From assembly GCF_900277125.1 (NCBI RefSeq), contig NZ_OPYN01000070.1, forward strand, positions 225,675 to 289,674: DNA of 64,000 nt, read 5' to 3'. This document shows, in pieces, positions 24,092-32,927 of the stretch. The notes below the pieces were generated by a model that saw only the letters and a program-made list of their open reading frames with translations, was not told the origin of the DNA and did not search any database. Within the stretch, counting starts at the first letter, position 1. Each line of letters starts with the position of its first letter. The DNA is from Pseudomonas inefficax (GTDB lineage Bacteria > Pseudomonadota > Gammaproteobacteria > Pseudomonadales > Pseudomonadaceae). Made by a program: the position numbers and the translations under genes.

Positions 24092-25213
24092 ATGCTGACC
24101 CCTACCGCGCCGGGCTTGCTGGCAAGTTTCCAGGAGCACTACGACGACCTGCTGCAGTTCCTGACCCGGCGCATGAGCGACCGCCAGCGCGCTGCCGACG
24201 TCGCGCAGGAAACCTACCTCAGGCTGGTGAGCATCGACCAGCAGGCGGTGCCGGTGTTGCACGCGCGCAGTTTCATCTTCCGTGTGGCCGGCAACCTGGC
24301 GATCGATGCCTTGCGCCGCGAGCAGCGCATTGCCGCTAGCCACGACGACAGCGAGCGGGCAGGTGAGGTCGCCTGCCCGGCACCGGCCCCCGAGGCGGCC
24401 TTGCTGGCCCGGGAGCGCTTGCAGATCCTCGACCAGGCGCTGCTGCAGCTGTCCGACAATGCCCGCCAGGCACTGTTGCTCAACCGCGTCGACGGCCTGA
24501 CCCAGGCGCAGATCGCGCAACGCCTGGGGGTTTCCGAAAGCATGGTGGCAAAATACATCGGCCAGGCCCTGCGCCATTGCCGTAACTGGCTGAAACAGGC
24601 TGGGGTGGCGGCTGCACTGGTGTTGGCCGTTGCGGTGGCGGGTTGGCAGCAGGCGCCAATGCTGCTGGCGGATTACTACACCGGAGTGGGTGAGCGACAG
24701 GTGATAACCCTGGCCGATGGCACCCGGGTGACGCTGAACAGTGCCAGTGCCCTGAGCGTGGAGTTCAGCGACGATGAGCGGCGGGTGGTGCTGGAGGCTG
24801 GTGAGGCCTTGTTCGAGACCTCCGATGATTCACGGCCCTTTGTGGTCGATACGGCTGGTGAGCGGGTGCAGGGGAGCGCGGCCACCTTCAGCGTGCGTCG
24901 CGATGGCAGCGTGGTATTGGCTCGTGGCGAAGCCAAGGTTGGCGCGCATGAACTGGCAATAACGGCCGATGCCGGCACGCAGATGGCCTGGCAGCGCGGC
25001 AAGCTGATCTTCAACGGCAAGCCGCTGGGGCAGGTGCTGGCGGAGCTGGAGCGTTATCGGTATGGGCGGATCGTGCTGTCGGATGGCAAGCTGGCGGCGA
25101 TGGAGGTGAGCGGGGTGTTCGACCTCGATGAACCTGAGGCCCTGTTGCGCACCCTTGAGCAGCGCTATGGGCTGAAAGTGACCTACCTGCCGTGGTTGGC
25201 CGTGGTTCATTGA
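24092..25213 (+). CDS. iutY: Hybrid ECF sigma factor / FecR-type anti-sigma protein
   Basis: This 373-residue single polypeptide joins a FecI-type ECF sigma factor to a FecR-type regulator. Sigma region 2 spans about 12-80 and region 4 about 108-160 (GLTQAQIAQRLGVSESMVAKY). One membrane helix follows (about 173-192), then a periplasmic FecR domain (about 200-300) and a C-terminal part that would contact the receptor. The separate cytoplasmic anti-sigma domain normally found in FecR is missing. This matches IutY of P. putida, reported as a sigma/anti-sigma hybrid controlling the aerobactin receptor through proteolysis. It precedes the receptor gene and has a Fur-box candidate upstream. Confidence 0.9.
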   Translation: MLTPTAPGLLASFQEHYDDLLQFLTRRMSDRQRAADVAQETYLRLVSIDQQAVPVLHARSFIFRVAGNLAIDALRREQRIAASHDDSERAGEVACPAPAPEAALLARERLQILDQALLQLSDNARQALLLNRVDGLTQAQIAQRLGVSESMVAKYIGQALRHCRNWLKQAGVAAALVLAVAVAGWQQAPMLLADYYTGVGERQVITLADGTRVTLNSASALSVEFSDDERRVVLEAGEALFETSDDSRPFVVDTAGERVQGSAATFSVRRDGSVVLARGEAKVGAHELAITADAGTQMAWQRGKLIFNGKPLGQVLAELERYRYGRIVLSDGKLAAMEVSGVFDLDEPEALLRTLEQRYGLKVTYLPWLAVVH

Positions 25214-25217
25214 TTCG

Positions 25218-25340
25218 CCTGTGCCGGCCTCTTCGCGGCTGAAGCCGCTCCTACAGGTACTGCACAGGTCTGGAAGGCTGTGGGGATCCCTGTGGGAGCG
25301 GCTTCAGCCGCGAAGAGGCCGGCACAGGAAAAATTTTTTT
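25218..25340 (+). terminator. REP pair plus T-run between iutY and iutA
   Basis: A large inverted repeat made of two REP halves (GCCGGCCTCTTCGCGGCTGA and its complement) closes with GGCACAGG, followed immediately by an A-run and seven T residues. It should stop transcription from iutY, leaving iutA to its own sigma-dependent promoter. Confidence 0.65.
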
Positions 25341-25431
25341 ATCTTGCACTGCAAGTTCCTGCCAGCCAGATCGTCGTAGTGGGACTGATCAGCAACCAAT
25401 TCTCATTTACGACTTGTCAGGAAGCTCATTC

Positions 25432-27867
25432 GTGCCTCTGATGCTCAAGCCTTTGCACCGCCGCCGCGGTCCGCTTCACCATGCCCTGATGTCCTGCAGT
25501 GCCCTGGCCATGCTGGTCGGTCCGCTGCAGGCGTTGGCCTCGACCGCCACCGAACAGGCCCAGACCCAGGCCCGCCAGGTCCAGCTCGACCTGCCGGCCC
25601 AGCCGCTGGACCAGGCCCTGACCACGTTCGCCGACCAGGCCGGCCTGCACCTGCTGTACACCACCGGCGATGTCGCCGGCCAAGCCAGCCCGGCCTTGCA
25701 AGGCAGCTACAGCATCGAGCAGGCCCTGCAACAGTTGCTGGCCGGCAGCGGCATGAGCTGGCAATTCAGCGATGCCCGCACGGTAACCCTGCGCAAGGTC
25801 GACCCCGCGCCGCAGGCGGTCAACCTCAAGCCGATCGAGGTCAGCGTGGCCTCGCGCACCAGCACCGCGATCAGCGAAATCCCCGGCACCGTGTGGGTGG
25901 TCGACCAGCAACAGCTGCGCGAGCAGATCGACAGCGGCGTCAGCCTGAAGGAAGCCATCGGCAAGCTGGTGCCAGGCCTCGACCTGGCGCCGGAAGGGCG
26001 CACCAACTACGGCCAGAACATGCGCGGGCGCAACGTGCTGGTGATGATCGACGGGGTCAGCCAGAACAGCTCGCGCGGCCTGTCACGCCAGTTCGACAGC
26101 ATTTCGCCGTTCAACGTCGAACGCGTCGAAGTGCTGTCTGGCGCCAGTGCCATCTACGGTGGCGGCGCCACCGGCGGCATCATCAACATCGTGACCAAAA
26201 AGGGCGAACCCGGCCCGGCGCGCTTCGAGACCCAGCTCGGTGCCAGCAGCGGCTTCAACAACAGCGACGACCTGGCCACCCGCTTCGCCCAGTCGATCAG
26301 TGGTGGCAACGAGCGGTTCAACGCCCGGCTGGGGGTTTCCGGCGAGCAGAACGAAGCCTTCTACGACGGCGCCGGCGACCAGATCTTCATCGACAATACC
26401 CAGACCGACCTGCAGTACAACCGCACCATCGACGTGCTCGGCACCTTGGGGATGCAACTGAACGACCAGCAGAGCCTGGACCTGTTGGCCCAGTACTATG
26501 ACTCGGGCAACCACGGCAGCACTGGCATCTACTTCCCCAACCTGAAATACAACGCTCCATCCGACCTGGAAGATGCCGAACTGCGCAGTGGCTACTCGTC
26601 GGACCTGGAGCCGCGCACCCGGCGCCTGCTGCTGAACGCCAACTACCACCACACCGACGTGCTGGGCCAGGATTTCTACCTGCAGGCTTCGTATCGCAAG
26701 GAAGACGACAATTTCTACCCGTTCCCGTACTACAACCGCGCCACGCCCACCGGCTCGCGCGGGGTGTACTTCGCCGCCTCGCAGCAGAATTTCGAAGTCA
26801 CCAGCCTCAAGGGCCTGTTCGCCAAGCAGTGGGACGCGCTGAAGCTGACCTACGGCGTCGACCTGGACCGCGAGCGCTTCAACGCCGAGCAGACCACTTT
26901 CAATGCCCAGACCTCGTCCGAGTCGGGTGGCCTGGAGCTGGAAAAGGACAGCAAGGCCGCACGCTACCCCAGCTACCGGGTCGATGGCGTGTCGGTGTAC
27001 GCCCAGCTGGACTGGCATGCCACCGATAACCTGACCCTGTCCGGCGGCGCCCGGCGCCAGCAGATGGATGTGGACGTCAGCGACTTCAAGGGCGTGCCGG
27101 GCGGTAGCAACGATTACCAGGTCAACCTGTTCAACGTCGGTGCCATCTACGACTTCAAGAATGGCCACCAGGTATGGACCAACTACGGCGAAGGCTTCGA
27201 CCTGCCTGATCCGGCCAAGTACTACGGCAAGCCCGGGCTGAGCGTGGCCGACAACCCGCTGGCCGGCATCAAGAGCCGCCAGGTGGAACTGGGCTGGCGC
27301 TATGCCGACCTGGACTGGGATGCCCAGGCGGCGCTGTACTACATCTGGTCGGACAAGATCATCAACGTCGACTCGCAGACGTTGACCATCAATGTGGAAG
27401 ATCAGAAGAGCCGTGACTTCGGTTTCGAAGGCGCGCTGACCCGGCACTTCCAGACGGGTTGGGAAGCCGGTGGCACCCTGCACCTGACCCGCTCCGAGGA
27501 AGAAGATGCCGATGGCGGCTGGATCAAGCGCGATGCCCGCTATGCCTCGTTGTCCAAGGCTACCGCGTTCGTCGGCTGGAAGGGCGATGGCCGCAGTGCA
27601 CGGCTGCAGGCCAACCATGCCTTCAGCCTGAAGGACGATGCCGACCACGAGATCGACGGCTACACCACCTTCGACCTGCTGGGCAGCCAGGACACCGGCT
27701 TCGGTACGTTCAGCGCCGGCATCCAGAACCTGCTGGACAAGCAGTACAGCACGGTCTGGGGGCAGCGTGCGACGCTGTTCTACTCGCCGACCTACGGGCC
27801 GGCGTATCTGTATGACTACCAGGGGCGCGGGCGTACCTACACCCTGACCTGGAGCATGGCTTACTGA
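25432..27867 (+). CDS. iutA: TonB-dependent ferric aerobactin receptor with signalling domain
   Basis: This outer-membrane receptor of about 811 residues has a signal peptide ending near ALA-ST. An N-terminal secretin/TonB short domain (STN, about 55-115; QPLDQALTTFADQAGLHLLY) contacts the FecR part of the sigma regulator. A plug domain (about 135-250; MIDGVSQNSSRGL and GATGGIINIVTKKGE) and a 22-strand barrel end in a terminal aromatic strand (TYTLTWSMAY). The STN domain marks it as a transducer that signals as well as transports. I start at the GTG at 25432, with AGGAAG seven bases upstream; an ATG three codons later is possible. Identification as the aerobactin receptor rests on pairing with iutY. 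Confidence 0.87.
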   Translation: MPLMLKPLHRRRGPLHHALMSCSALAMLVGPLQALASTATEQAQTQARQVQLDLPAQPLDQALTTFADQAGLHLLYTTGDVAGQASPALQGSYSIEQALQQLLAGSGMSWQFSDARTVTLRKVDPAPQAVNLKPIEVSVASRTSTAISEIPGTVWVVDQQQLREQIDSGVSLKEAIGKLVPGLDLAPEGRTNYGQNMRGRNVLVMIDGVSQNSSRGLSRQFDSISPFNVERVEVLSGASAIYGGGATGGIINIVTKKGEPGPARFETQLGASSGFNNSDDLATRFAQSISGGNERFNARLGVSGEQNEAFYDGAGDQIFIDNTQTDLQYNRTIDVLGTLGMQLNDQQSLDLLAQYYDSGNHGSTGIYFPNLKYNAPSDLEDAELRSGYSSDLEPRTRRLLLNANYHHTDVLGQDFYLQASYRKEDDNFYPFPYYNRATPTGSRGVYFAASQQNFEVTSLKGLFAKQWDALKLTYGVDLDRERFNAEQTTFNAQTSSESGGLELEKDSKAARYPSYRVDGVSVYAQLDWHATDNLTLSGGARRQQMDVDVSDFKGVPGGSNDYQVNLFNVGAIYDFKNGHQVWTNYGEGFDLPDPAKYYGKPGLSVADNPLAGIKSRQVELGWRYADLDWDAQAALYYIWSDKIINVDSQTLTINVEDQKSRDFGFEGALTRHFQTGWEAGGTLHLTRSEEEDADGGWIKRDARYASLSKATAFVGWKGDGRSARLQANHAFSLKDDADHEIDGYTTFDLLGSQDTGFGTFSAGIQNLLDKQYSTVWGQRATLFYSPTYGPAYLYDYQGRGRTYTLTWSMAY

Positions 27868-27879
27868 CCCTGCGCGGTT

Positions 27880-28060
27880 CTGTAGGAGCGGCCTTGTGTC
27901 GCGAAAGGGCCGCAAAGCGGCCCCGGCAATATGTGCTGCGCAGCTGAAATCCTGGGGGCGCTTCGCACCCCTTTCGCGACACAAGGCCGCTCCTACAGAG
28001 ACCGCACAGCCTGAGGAAGTCTCGGTCCCTGTGGGAGCGGGTTTACCCGCGAAGGGGCCC
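27880..28060. repeat. REP palindrome and adjacent single REP
   Basis: An inverted pair at 27880-27998 (TGTAGGAGCGGCCTTGTGTC and its complement, with inner palindromes GGGCCGCAAAGCGGCCC and GGGGGCGCTTCGCACCCC) is followed by a single REP half at 28028-28060. It fills the space between the ends of iutA and the leftward LysR gene. Confidence 0.85.
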
Positions 28061-28062
28061 GG

Positions 28063-28953
28063 TCAGGCAAACGCCGCCCGTAAATCCTGCGCAAACGCCT
28101 GCTGTGCCTCGCCAACCGCCTGCGCCCGGTGCCTGGCCAGGGTAAACGGCACCATAAAGTCCAGCCCCGGGTCCAGCGCCCACAGCAGCCCCTCAGCCTC
28201 CCACGCTTGCGCGCAGTGCCACGGCAAATAGCCAATATGCCGCCCCGACAGAATGAAGGTCAGCACGCTCTCGATCTGCTCCGCCACCGCCATGCTGCGC
28301 TGGCTCTGGAACGGCTCGCCGCCCTTCAAAAACCGGTACGGATGGCGCACCTGGTCCATCGCCAACAACCGCTCCCGCCCAACGCCTGCCTCACCGAACA
28401 GCTCATGCCCCTTGCCGCAATACAGCCGTTGCCGTTCCTCGAACAGCGGCTGGTAATCGAAGGCTGCCTGGTTGCCGGAAAAGTAGCTGATGGCGTAATC
28501 CAACCGCTGCTCCAGCAACAACCGCTCCAGCTCCGCCGGCGGCGCACTGATCAGCTCCAACTGCACCGCCTCCTCGCGCCTGCGAAACGCCGCAATGGTC
28601 GCCGCCAGCTTCAGGCTTACCGCCTTGTCCTGGTTCTCCGCCATGCCTAGGCGCACGGTCCCCAGCAGCCGCCCGGCAACGCCATTGGCCTGCTGGCGAA
28701 ACTGTTCGATGTTCAGCAATAACCCGCGAGCGGCGTCCAGCAACAACGTGCCTTTTTCCGTCAGGTGAAAACCGCCCTTGCCGCGGCTGCACAGGCGGTA
28801 ACCCAGCCGCGCTTCCAGCTGAGCCATGCGCTGGCTGATGGTGGGCTGGCTCAGGCCCAGCACGCCTTGCGCGGCGCTGAAGCCACCGGCCTCGACTACA
28901 GTGACGAACAGCCGCAGCAGGTGCAGGTCGGGGTCGTGCACTTGTCCAAGCAT
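28063..28953 (-). CDS. LysR-family regulator of the polyamine/agmatinase locus
   Basis: This 296-residue LysR-type protein has an N-terminal helix-turn-helix (LLRLFVTVVEAGGFSAAQGV ... SQPTISQRMAQLE) and a C-terminal effector domain. I use the ATG at 28953, which follows CAGGAG. Upstream frame extensions run into the divergent promoter. It is divergent from the polyamine-type binding protein gene 102 bases away, so it probably regulates that gene and the agmatinase behind it. The likely effector is a guanidino compound or polyamine, which is inference from context. Confidence 0.87.
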   Translation of the reverse strand: MLGQVHDPDLHLLRLFVTVVEAGGFSAAQGVLGLSQPTISQRMAQLEARLGYRLCSRGKGGFHLTEKGTLLLDAARGLLLNIEQFRQQANGVAGRLLGTVRLGMAENQDKAVSLKLAATIAAFRRREEAVQLELISAPPAELERLLLEQRLDYAISYFSGNQAAFDYQPLFEERQRLYCGKGHELFGEAGVGRERLLAMDQVRHPYRFLKGGEPFQSQRSMAVAEQIESVLTFILSGRHIGYLPWHCAQAWEAEGLLWALDPGLDFMVPFTLARHRAQAVGEAQQAFAQDLRAAFA

Positions 28954-29055
28954 TACATTGCTCCTGGTGAATGTCAGCTTTGCAAACTTGCCATTTCTGC
29001 AATGTAACCCGGCTGGCATGCTCGCGGCATCCACCCATTTGCCGAGGTGTCCGCC

Positions 29056-30135
29056 ATGCGTCGATCGTTGTGCCTGCTATCCCTGGTCCTGGCCTTGCCG
29101 CTGCAGGCCGAAGAAAAGGTCGTCAACCTCTACAGCTGGGCCGACTATGTCGCCCCGCAAACCCTCCAGCGCTTCGAGCAGGAAACCGGCTACAAGGTGC
29201 GCTACGACACCTTCGACACCACCGAAGTGCTGGAAACCAAGTTGCTGACCGGTGGCAGCGGCTATGACGTGGTGGTGCCGTCGTCGGCGGTGCTGGCCCG
29301 GGCGCTCAAGGCCAACGCCCTGCAGCCGCTCGACGCCCAGGCCATGCCCGGCTTTGCCAACCTCGACAAGGACCTGCTGGCCAAGCTCGCCGAGGCCGAC
29401 CCCGGCAACCGCCATGCCGTGCCCTACACCTGGGGCACCTTGGGCCTGGGGGTGAATGTGGAGGCTGTGCGCCAACGCCTGGGGGATGTGCCGCTGGACA
29501 GCCTCGACCTGCTGTTCAAGCCCGAGTACGCCAGCCGGCTGAAGGACTGCGGCATTGCCATGCCCGACTCGCCCCAGGAGGTGATCGGCGTGGCCCTGAA
29601 CTACCTGGGCAAGGACCCTTACAGCCAAAACAAGGACGACCTGGCCGCTGCGCAGCACCTGCTGAGCCAGCTGCAGCCGTCGATCAGCTACGTCGCCAAT
29701 GGCCGGCAAATCAGCGACCTGGCAAACGGTAGCGTGTGCCTGGCACTGACCTACAACGGCGATGCGGCGATGGCCGCCGACCAGGCGCGCCGTGCCGGCA
29801 AACCGTTCGAGCTGATCTACCGCATCCCCCGCGAAGGCACGCTGGTGTGGCAGGACAACCTGGTCATTCCCAAGGACGCCCCGCACCCCGAGGCCGCGCG
29901 GGCGTTCATCGCCTTCATGCTCAAGCCCGAGTCGGTGGCCGCGCTGACCAACACGCTGTTCTTCGCCAACGCCAACCAGGCGGCCACGCCGCTGGTGGAC
30001 GAAGCAGTACGCAACGACCCGGACATCTACCCGTCGGCCGCAGTACGCCAGCGCCTGTATGCCGACCGCAGCATGGCCCTGGCCGACCTGCGCCAGCGCA
30101 ACCGCTTGTGGACTGCATTCCGCAGCCGCCAGTAA
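29056..30135 (+). CDS. PotF/SpuD-type periplasmic polyamine-binding protein
   Basis: This 359-residue periplasmic solute-binding protein resembles PotF/PotD/SpuD. A short signal peptide ends at LQA-EEK, and the mature start EKVVNLYSWADYVAPQTL is a hallmark of the family. Ligand-contact regions such as FDTTEVLETKLLTG and PYTWGTLGLGVN are conserved. The start is the ATG at 29056 rather than a GTG three codons earlier, judging by GAGG spacing. No ABC permease or ATPase genes follow, so it must work with transporter parts encoded elsewhere or act as an orphan. It probably delivers agmatine or a polyamine for the enzyme encoded 25 bases downstream. Confidence 0.9.
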   Translation: MRRSLCLLSLVLALPLQAEEKVVNLYSWADYVAPQTLQRFEQETGYKVRYDTFDTTEVLETKLLTGGSGYDVVVPSSAVLARALKANALQPLDAQAMPGFANLDKDLLAKLAEADPGNRHAVPYTWGTLGLGVNVEAVRQRLGDVPLDSLDLLFKPEYASRLKDCGIAMPDSPQEVIGVALNYLGKDPYSQNKDDLAAAQHLLSQLQPSISYVANGRQISDLANGSVCLALTYNGDAAMAADQARRAGKPFELIYRIPREGTLVWQDNLVIPKDAPHPEAARAFIAFMLKPESVAALTNTLFFANANQAATPLVDEAVRNDPDIYPSAAVRQRLYADRSMALADLRQRNRLWTAFRSRQ

Positions 30136-30160
30136 CCAATAACGACAAAGGAGCCCGACC

Positions 30161-31126
30161 GTGGAGCAAGCCGCAAACAACGACCAGGCCATCACCCGCG
30201 ACAGCCTGTATGGCACCGCTGCGGAAAGTACCTACGCCGGCATTACCAGTTTCTCCCGCCGCCGTTACAGTCGCGACCTGCGTGGTGTCGATGTGGTGGT
30301 CAGCGGTGTGCCGTTCGATACTGCCACCAGCAACCGCCCTGGTGCGCGCTTCGGCCCACGGGCGATCCGTGCCGCCTCGGTGCAGCAGGCCTGGGCCCGG
30401 CACTGGCCGTGGGCGTTCGACCCGTTCGACCACCTGGCGGTGATCGACTATGGCGATTGCGCCTTCGACAGCGGCACCCCGCAGTCGGTACCGGACAGCA
30501 TCGAGGCCCATGCCACGCATATTCTGGAAGCAGGCTGCGCCATGCTCACCCTGGGTGGCGACCATTTCATCAGCTACCCGCTGCTCAAGGCCCATGCCCG
30601 CCGCCACGGCCCGCTGGCGCTGATCCACTTCGATGCGCACAGCGACACCTGGCCGGACGAGGAAGGCAAGCGCATCGACCACGGCACCATGTTCTGGCAT
30701 GCCGCCCGCGAAGGCCTGGTGGACCCGGCCAGCTCGGTGCAGATCGGCCTGCGCACCACCAATGATGACAGCCAGGGCTTTGCTATTCTCGACGCCCGCC
30801 AGGTGCATCGGCAGGGCACCGAGGCGGTGATCGCGGCGATTCGCCAGCGGGTGGGCGAGCGGCCGGTGTACCTGACCTTCGATATCGACTGCCTCGACCC
30901 GGCCTATGCGCCCGGTACCGGCACACCGGTGTGCGGCGGGCTGAGCACGGTGCAGGCGCTGGAGATCCTAGGCGGGCTGCGCGGCATCAACTTGGTGGGC
31001 ATGGACCTGGTGGAGGTGGCGCCAGCCTATGATCATGCCGATATCACCGCGCTGGCGGGCGCCACCCTGGCGATGGAGATGCTGTGCCTTTATGCGGCGC
31101 GGCACAAGGTAGACAAGGGGCAGTAA
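30161..31126 (+). CDS. speB: Agmatinase-like ureohydrolase
   Basis: This 321-residue binuclear Mn ureohydrolase belongs to the arginase/agmatinase family. Metal-binding motifs are GGDHFISYP, FDAHSDTWPDE and FDIDCLDPAYAPGTGTP, complete in order and spacing. Agmatinase yields putrescine and urea, but guanidinobutyrase and related guanidino-acid hydrolases share these motifs, so the exact substrate is open. The GTG start is preceded by AAAGGAG. It is in a two-gene unit with the polyamine-binding protein and next to a LysR regulator, which supports a guanidino-compound catabolic role. Confidence 0.85.
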   Translation: MEQAANNDQAITRDSLYGTAAESTYAGITSFSRRRYSRDLRGVDVVVSGVPFDTATSNRPGARFGPRAIRAASVQQAWARHWPWAFDPFDHLAVIDYGDCAFDSGTPQSVPDSIEAHATHILEAGCAMLTLGGDHFISYPLLKAHARRHGPLALIHFDAHSDTWPDEEGKRIDHGTMFWHAAREGLVDPASSVQIGLRTTNDDSQGFAILDARQVHRQGTEAVIAAIRQRVGERPVYLTFDIDCLDPAYAPGTGTPVCGGLSTVQALEILGGLRGINLVGMDLVEVAPAYDHADITALAGATLAMEMLCLYAARHKVDKGQ

Positions 31127-31130
31127 CCTG

Positions 31131-31243
31131 GGGCCGCTTTGCGGCCCTTTCGCGACGCAAGGCCGCTCCCACATTGATCGGTGTACGCAGGACCTTTGTG
31201 GGAGCGGCCTTGTGTCGCGATGGGCTGCAAAGCAGCCCCGAGG
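31131..31243. repeat. REP palindrome
   Basis: Inverted REP halves, with inner palindromes (GGGGCCGCTTTGCGGCCC at one end and GGGCTGCAAAGCAGCCC at the other), follow the agmatinase stop codon immediately and may act as its transcription end. Confidence 0.85.
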
Positions 31244-31360
31244 GCTCATACTGAAACATCAGGAATCATCTCCCCCCGCATTCACACTTTTGCCGCGAAC
31301 CCTTCGCGCCTTAGGCTATCAAACCCACCAGGCGCGGCATTCTCGTACAGGAGGTGAAGC

Positions 31361-31678
31361 ATGACCCCGACATTGCCCATCCTGGCCCTCAGCCTGGTGC
31401 TGTGGTTGCCCGCGCAAGCAGCCCCGGAGCTGCCCGTGCAACTCGCCGCCGGCAACAACAACCCCTACAACAGCCCGATCCAGCGCGCCAACCCCAACAG
31501 CCGCCAGGGCAGCATGCCGGCCGCACCTCCCGTGCGCGGCCCGTCCAACGACCCATACCAGCGCACGCCCACCCTGGACAACCGCGGCATCGGCAACGGC
31601 GACAACCTGCGCCGCCAGCAGCAAACCCCGAACCTGGAGCCCACCCGACCCCCTCGCGACAACCCGCGCGCGCCATGA
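31361..31678 (+). CDS. Small secreted proline/asparagine-rich protein
   Basis: This 105-residue protein has a clear signal peptide (residues 1-20, cleavage after AQA). The mature part is low-complexity, rich in Asn, Pro, Gln and Arg with no predicted fold, for example NNNPYNSPIQRANPNSRQG. No Cys residues are present in it. An AGGAGG sequence lies just before the ATG, which supports a real gene. It ends 23 bases before the sugar dehydrogenase gene on the same strand and is probably co-transcribed. I recognise no family; a periplasmic, intrinsically disordered protein is the safest description. Confidence 0.7.
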   Translation: MTPTLPILALSLVLWLPAQAAPELPVQLAAGNNNPYNSPIQRANPNSRQGSMPAAPPVRGPSNDPYQRTPTLDNRGIGNGDNLRRQQQTPNLEPTRPPRDNPRAP

Positions 31679-31701
31679 GCGCCCTACGAAAGGAATCCTG
31701 C

Positions 31702-32853
31702 ATGCTTCGAGCACCCTGGCTTGTAACCCTGACCGCCGCCGCACTCCTGCCCCTGCTGGCGCAGGCGGCGGCCGAACAGCAGCTTCGCAGTGAAGAAGGC
31801 ACCTTGACCGTCAGCACAGTGGCCGACGGCCTGCGCAATCCCTGGGCCCTGGCGTTCCTGCCGGGTGGCAAGGACATGCTGATCACCGAGCGCGCCGGCA
31901 ACTTGCGGGTGGTCAATGCCGAAGGCAAGGTCGGCCCACCGATCAGCGGTGTGCCCAAAGTTTGGGCCGAGGGCCAGGGCGGCCTGCTGGATGTGGTGCT
32001 GTCGCCGGAATTCGCCAAGGACCGCACTGTGTACCTGTCCTACGCCGAAGAGGGCAGTGACGGCAAGGCCGGCACGGCGGTCGGCCGTGGCCAGTTGTCC
32101 CAGGACCGCGCCCGGCTGGAAAACTTCAACGTCATCTTCCGCCAGCAGCCCAAGTTGTCGGAGGGCAACCACTTCGGCTCGCGTCTGGTGTTCGACCGCG
32201 ACGGTTACCTGTTCATCGCCCTCGGCGAGAACAACCAGCGCCCGACTGCCCAGGACCTGGACAAGCTGCAAGGCAAGATCGTGCGTATCTTGCCGGACGG
32301 CGAAGTGCCCAGGGACAACCCCTTCGTCGGCAAGGACAACGTACGGCCGGAGATCTGGTCGTTCGGCCACCGCAACCAGCAAGGCGCCGCACTCAACCCG
32401 TGGACCGGCAAGCTGTGGACCCACGAGCACGGCCCGCGCGGCGGCGACGAGATCAACATTCCCGAGCCCGGCAAGAACTATGGCTGGCCGGTTGCGACCC
32501 ACGGCATCAACTACTCGCTTTTGCCGATTCCCGAGGCCAAGGGCAAGCATGTGCAGGGCATGGTCGACCCGCACCATGTATGGGAGAAGTCGCCGGGGAT
32601 CAGCGGCATGGCGTTCTACGACAGCCCTAAGTTCAAGGCCTGGGACCACAACCTGTTCATTGGCGCGCTGGCTACCCAGGAGCTGATCCGCCTGCAACTG
32701 GATGGCGACAAGGTGGTGCATGAAGAGCGTTTGCTGGGTGAGTTGAAGGCGCGTATCCGCGATGTGCGGGTGGGGCCGGATGGTTACCTGTATGTGCTGA
32801 CCGATGACAAGGACGGCGCGCTGCTCAAGGTAGGCCTGGGCGACGCCACCTGA
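31702..32853 (+). CDS. PQQ-dependent soluble aldose dehydrogenase-like protein
   Basis: This 383-residue periplasmic six-bladed beta-propeller resembles E. coli YliI (Asd) and soluble glucose dehydrogenase. A signal peptide of about 22 residues ends at AQAAAEQ. Family blocks include GLRNPWALAFLPGGKDMLITE, the blade with the catalytic His and PQQ contacts (GNHFGSRLVFDRDGYLFIALGE), and SFGHRNQQGAALNPWTGKLW. Such enzymes oxidise aldose sugars with PQQ in the periplasm. I choose the ATG at 31702, with AAGGAA upstream. It follows the small secreted protein gene. Confidence 0.9.
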   Translation: MLRAPWLVTLTAAALLPLLAQAAAEQQLRSEEGTLTVSTVADGLRNPWALAFLPGGKDMLITERAGNLRVVNAEGKVGPPISGVPKVWAEGQGGLLDVVLSPEFAKDRTVYLSYAEEGSDGKAGTAVGRGQLSQDRARLENFNVIFRQQPKLSEGNHFGSRLVFDRDGYLFIALGENNQRPTAQDLDKLQGKIVRILPDGEVPRDNPFVGKDNVRPEIWSFGHRNQQGAALNPWTGKLWTHEHGPRGGDEINIPEPGKNYGWPVATHGINYSLLPIPEAKGKHVQGMVDPHHVWEKSPGISGMAFYDSPKFKAWDHNLFIGALATQELIRLQLDGDKVVHEERLLGELKARIRDVRVGPDGYLYVLTDDKDGALLKVGLGDAT

Positions 32854-32866
32854 CCCAATACAGTAC

Positions 32867-32909
32867 TTGTGGGAGCGGCCTTGTGTCGCGAAAGGGCCGC
32901 TCCCACAAG
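32867..32909. repeat. Compact REP hairpin
   Basis: TTGTGGGAGCGGCC and GGCCGCTCCCACAA form a single short hairpin between the sugar dehydrogenase stop codon and the zapE start, 18 bases before the latter. Confidence 0.8.
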
Positions 32910-32927
32910 GTCCGTGTAGAATGCCGC

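Noticed and set aside
26083..27984. Long antisense open frame (about 630 codons) opposite iutA
   Set aside because: iutA is clearly the gene; the antisense frame runs into the downstream REP and has no family match by eye.
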